Both the position numbers and the translations under genes were made by a program. Under the pieces are notes generated by a model, which saw nothing but the letters and a program-made list of their open reading frames with translations, was not told where the DNA came from and did no database searches. A DNA stretch of 64,000 nt, from assembly GCF_008711285.1 (NCBI RefSeq), contig NZ_VXDC01000009.1, positions 1 to 64,000 on the forward strand, in the 5' to 3' direction. Positions 63,655-64,000 of this stretch are shown in pieces. Every line of letters begins with the position of its first letter. Positions within the stretch are counted from its first letter, which is position 1. The stretch comes from Roseibium aquae (GTDB lineage: Bacteria > Pseudomonadota > Alphaproteobacteria > Rhizobiales > Stappiaceae).

Positions 63655-64000
63655 TCACTGGTCATAGGTAACGACGATTGTGTCGGTGAGCGGCGTGCAT
63701 TGGCAGGTCAGCACATAGCCGGCGCGGACTTCATAGTCTTCAAGCGCATGGTTCTGGGCCATTTCAACCTCACCTTCGAGCACCTTGGCACGGCAGGTCG
63801 AACAAACCCCGGCCTTGCAGGAAAAGGGCGCGTCGAGATTGTGCTCGATCGCCGCTTCCAACACGCTTTGACCCGTTTTCGGCATGGTGAATGTTCGGGT
63901 CGTGCCATCAAGCGTCACCGTGGCCTTCGCCTCGCCTGCGCGCTCGGCCGCCAGCTTGCTTTTGGCCGGCGCCTTGGCCCGCCCAGGCTGACCGGAGGCG
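63655..64000 (-). CDS. paaE: Phenylacetyl-CoA epoxidase reductase PaaE, C-terminal part (partial)
   Basis: The last 114 codons of a gene that runs off the right edge. The stop is at 63655-63657. The visible part is a plant-type 2Fe-2S ferredoxin domain with FSCKAGVCSTCRAKVLEGEV and the fourth cysteine in VLTCQCTP. A Lys/Ala-rich linker (GRAKAPAKSKLAAERAGEAK) precedes it; this is how the FAD/NADPH part of PaaE joins its ferredoxin domain. PaaE passes electrons to the PaaABC(D) phenylacetyl-CoA epoxidase, whose genes should lie beyond the window. An apparent GTG start at 63918 is internal. Confidence 0.88.
   Translation of the reverse strand, partial: ASGQPGRAKAPAKSKLAAERAGEAKATVTLDGTTRTFTMPKTGQSVLEAAIEHNLDAPFSCKAGVCSTCRAKVLEGEVEMAQNHALEDYEVRAGYVLTCQCTPLTDTIVVTYDQ

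Noticed and set aside
1..64000. tRNA, rRNA, CRISPR array, IS element, prophage or conjugation genes
   Set aside because: No repeat-spacer pattern, transposase motif, integrase, tRNA-like cloverleaf or phage structural gene was seen in any region.

Overview
The window is high-GC DNA from an alphaproteobacterium. The flagellar regulator FtcR/Rem, the flaF-flbT pair, a DUF1217 flagellar protein, and a flagellar gene order that follows Sinorhizobium and Brucella point to Hyphomicrobiales or a close relative such as Stappiaceae. No rRNA, tRNA, IS element, phage gene or CRISPR array was seen. Genes are tightly packed, with many ATGA, TGATG or GTGA overlaps.

Layout. (1) 1-3563: the end of an unknown + gene, a sugar-type ABC binding protein and ATPase without permeases, and a divergent SnoaL-like gene. 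(2) 3624-7432: a membrane histidine kinase followed by a REC-DUF3369-GGDEF-EAL response regulator with a degenerate GGDEF and an intact EAL motif. (3) 7797-18691: a ten-gene sugar-acid locus on the - strand. It holds mannonate dehydratase (uxuA), a GntR/FCD regulator, a complete carbohydrate ABC importer, a D-2-hydroxyacid dehydrogenase and three Gfo/Idh/MocA oxidoreductases. Two promoters share a near-palindromic operator lying on the -10 box. (4) 18814-40137: flagellar region. ftcR, fliI, an unknown gene, flgF and a DUF1217 gene are on -. motA-fliM-DUF6468-fliN-fliG-flhB and an unknown gene are on +. flgE-flgK-flgL-flaF-flbT-flgD-fliQ-flhA-fliR and four small genes are on -. The + and - blocks converge on a terminator at 29586-29617. 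Many essential flagellar genes (fliF, flgBC, fliE, flgG, flgAIH, fliP, motB, flagellin) are not in the window.

(5) 40370-50928: a tryptophan catabolic cluster. KynA, an alpha/beta-hydrolase formamidase and KynU make anthranilate. An AMP-forming ligase, a monooxygenase/old-yellow-enzyme fusion and beta-oxidation-like enzymes would take it on through 2-aminobenzoyl-CoA. A MarR regulator and a Rid-family protein belong to the same operon. (6) 51041-53433: cyanide-insensitive-type cytochrome bd oxidase. (7) 53959-56820: an NMT1/Ssu-type ABC importer. (8) 56948-64000: phenylacetate genes paaG-paaI-paaK and a TetR regulator on +, then a solute-binding protein, paaZ and the end of paaE on -.

The most interesting points are the paired GntR operators, the unusual enzyme set around uxuA, the crotonase and Rid proteins of the aminobenzoyl-CoA cluster that lack standard catalytic residues, and an uncharacterised gene between flgF and fliI.
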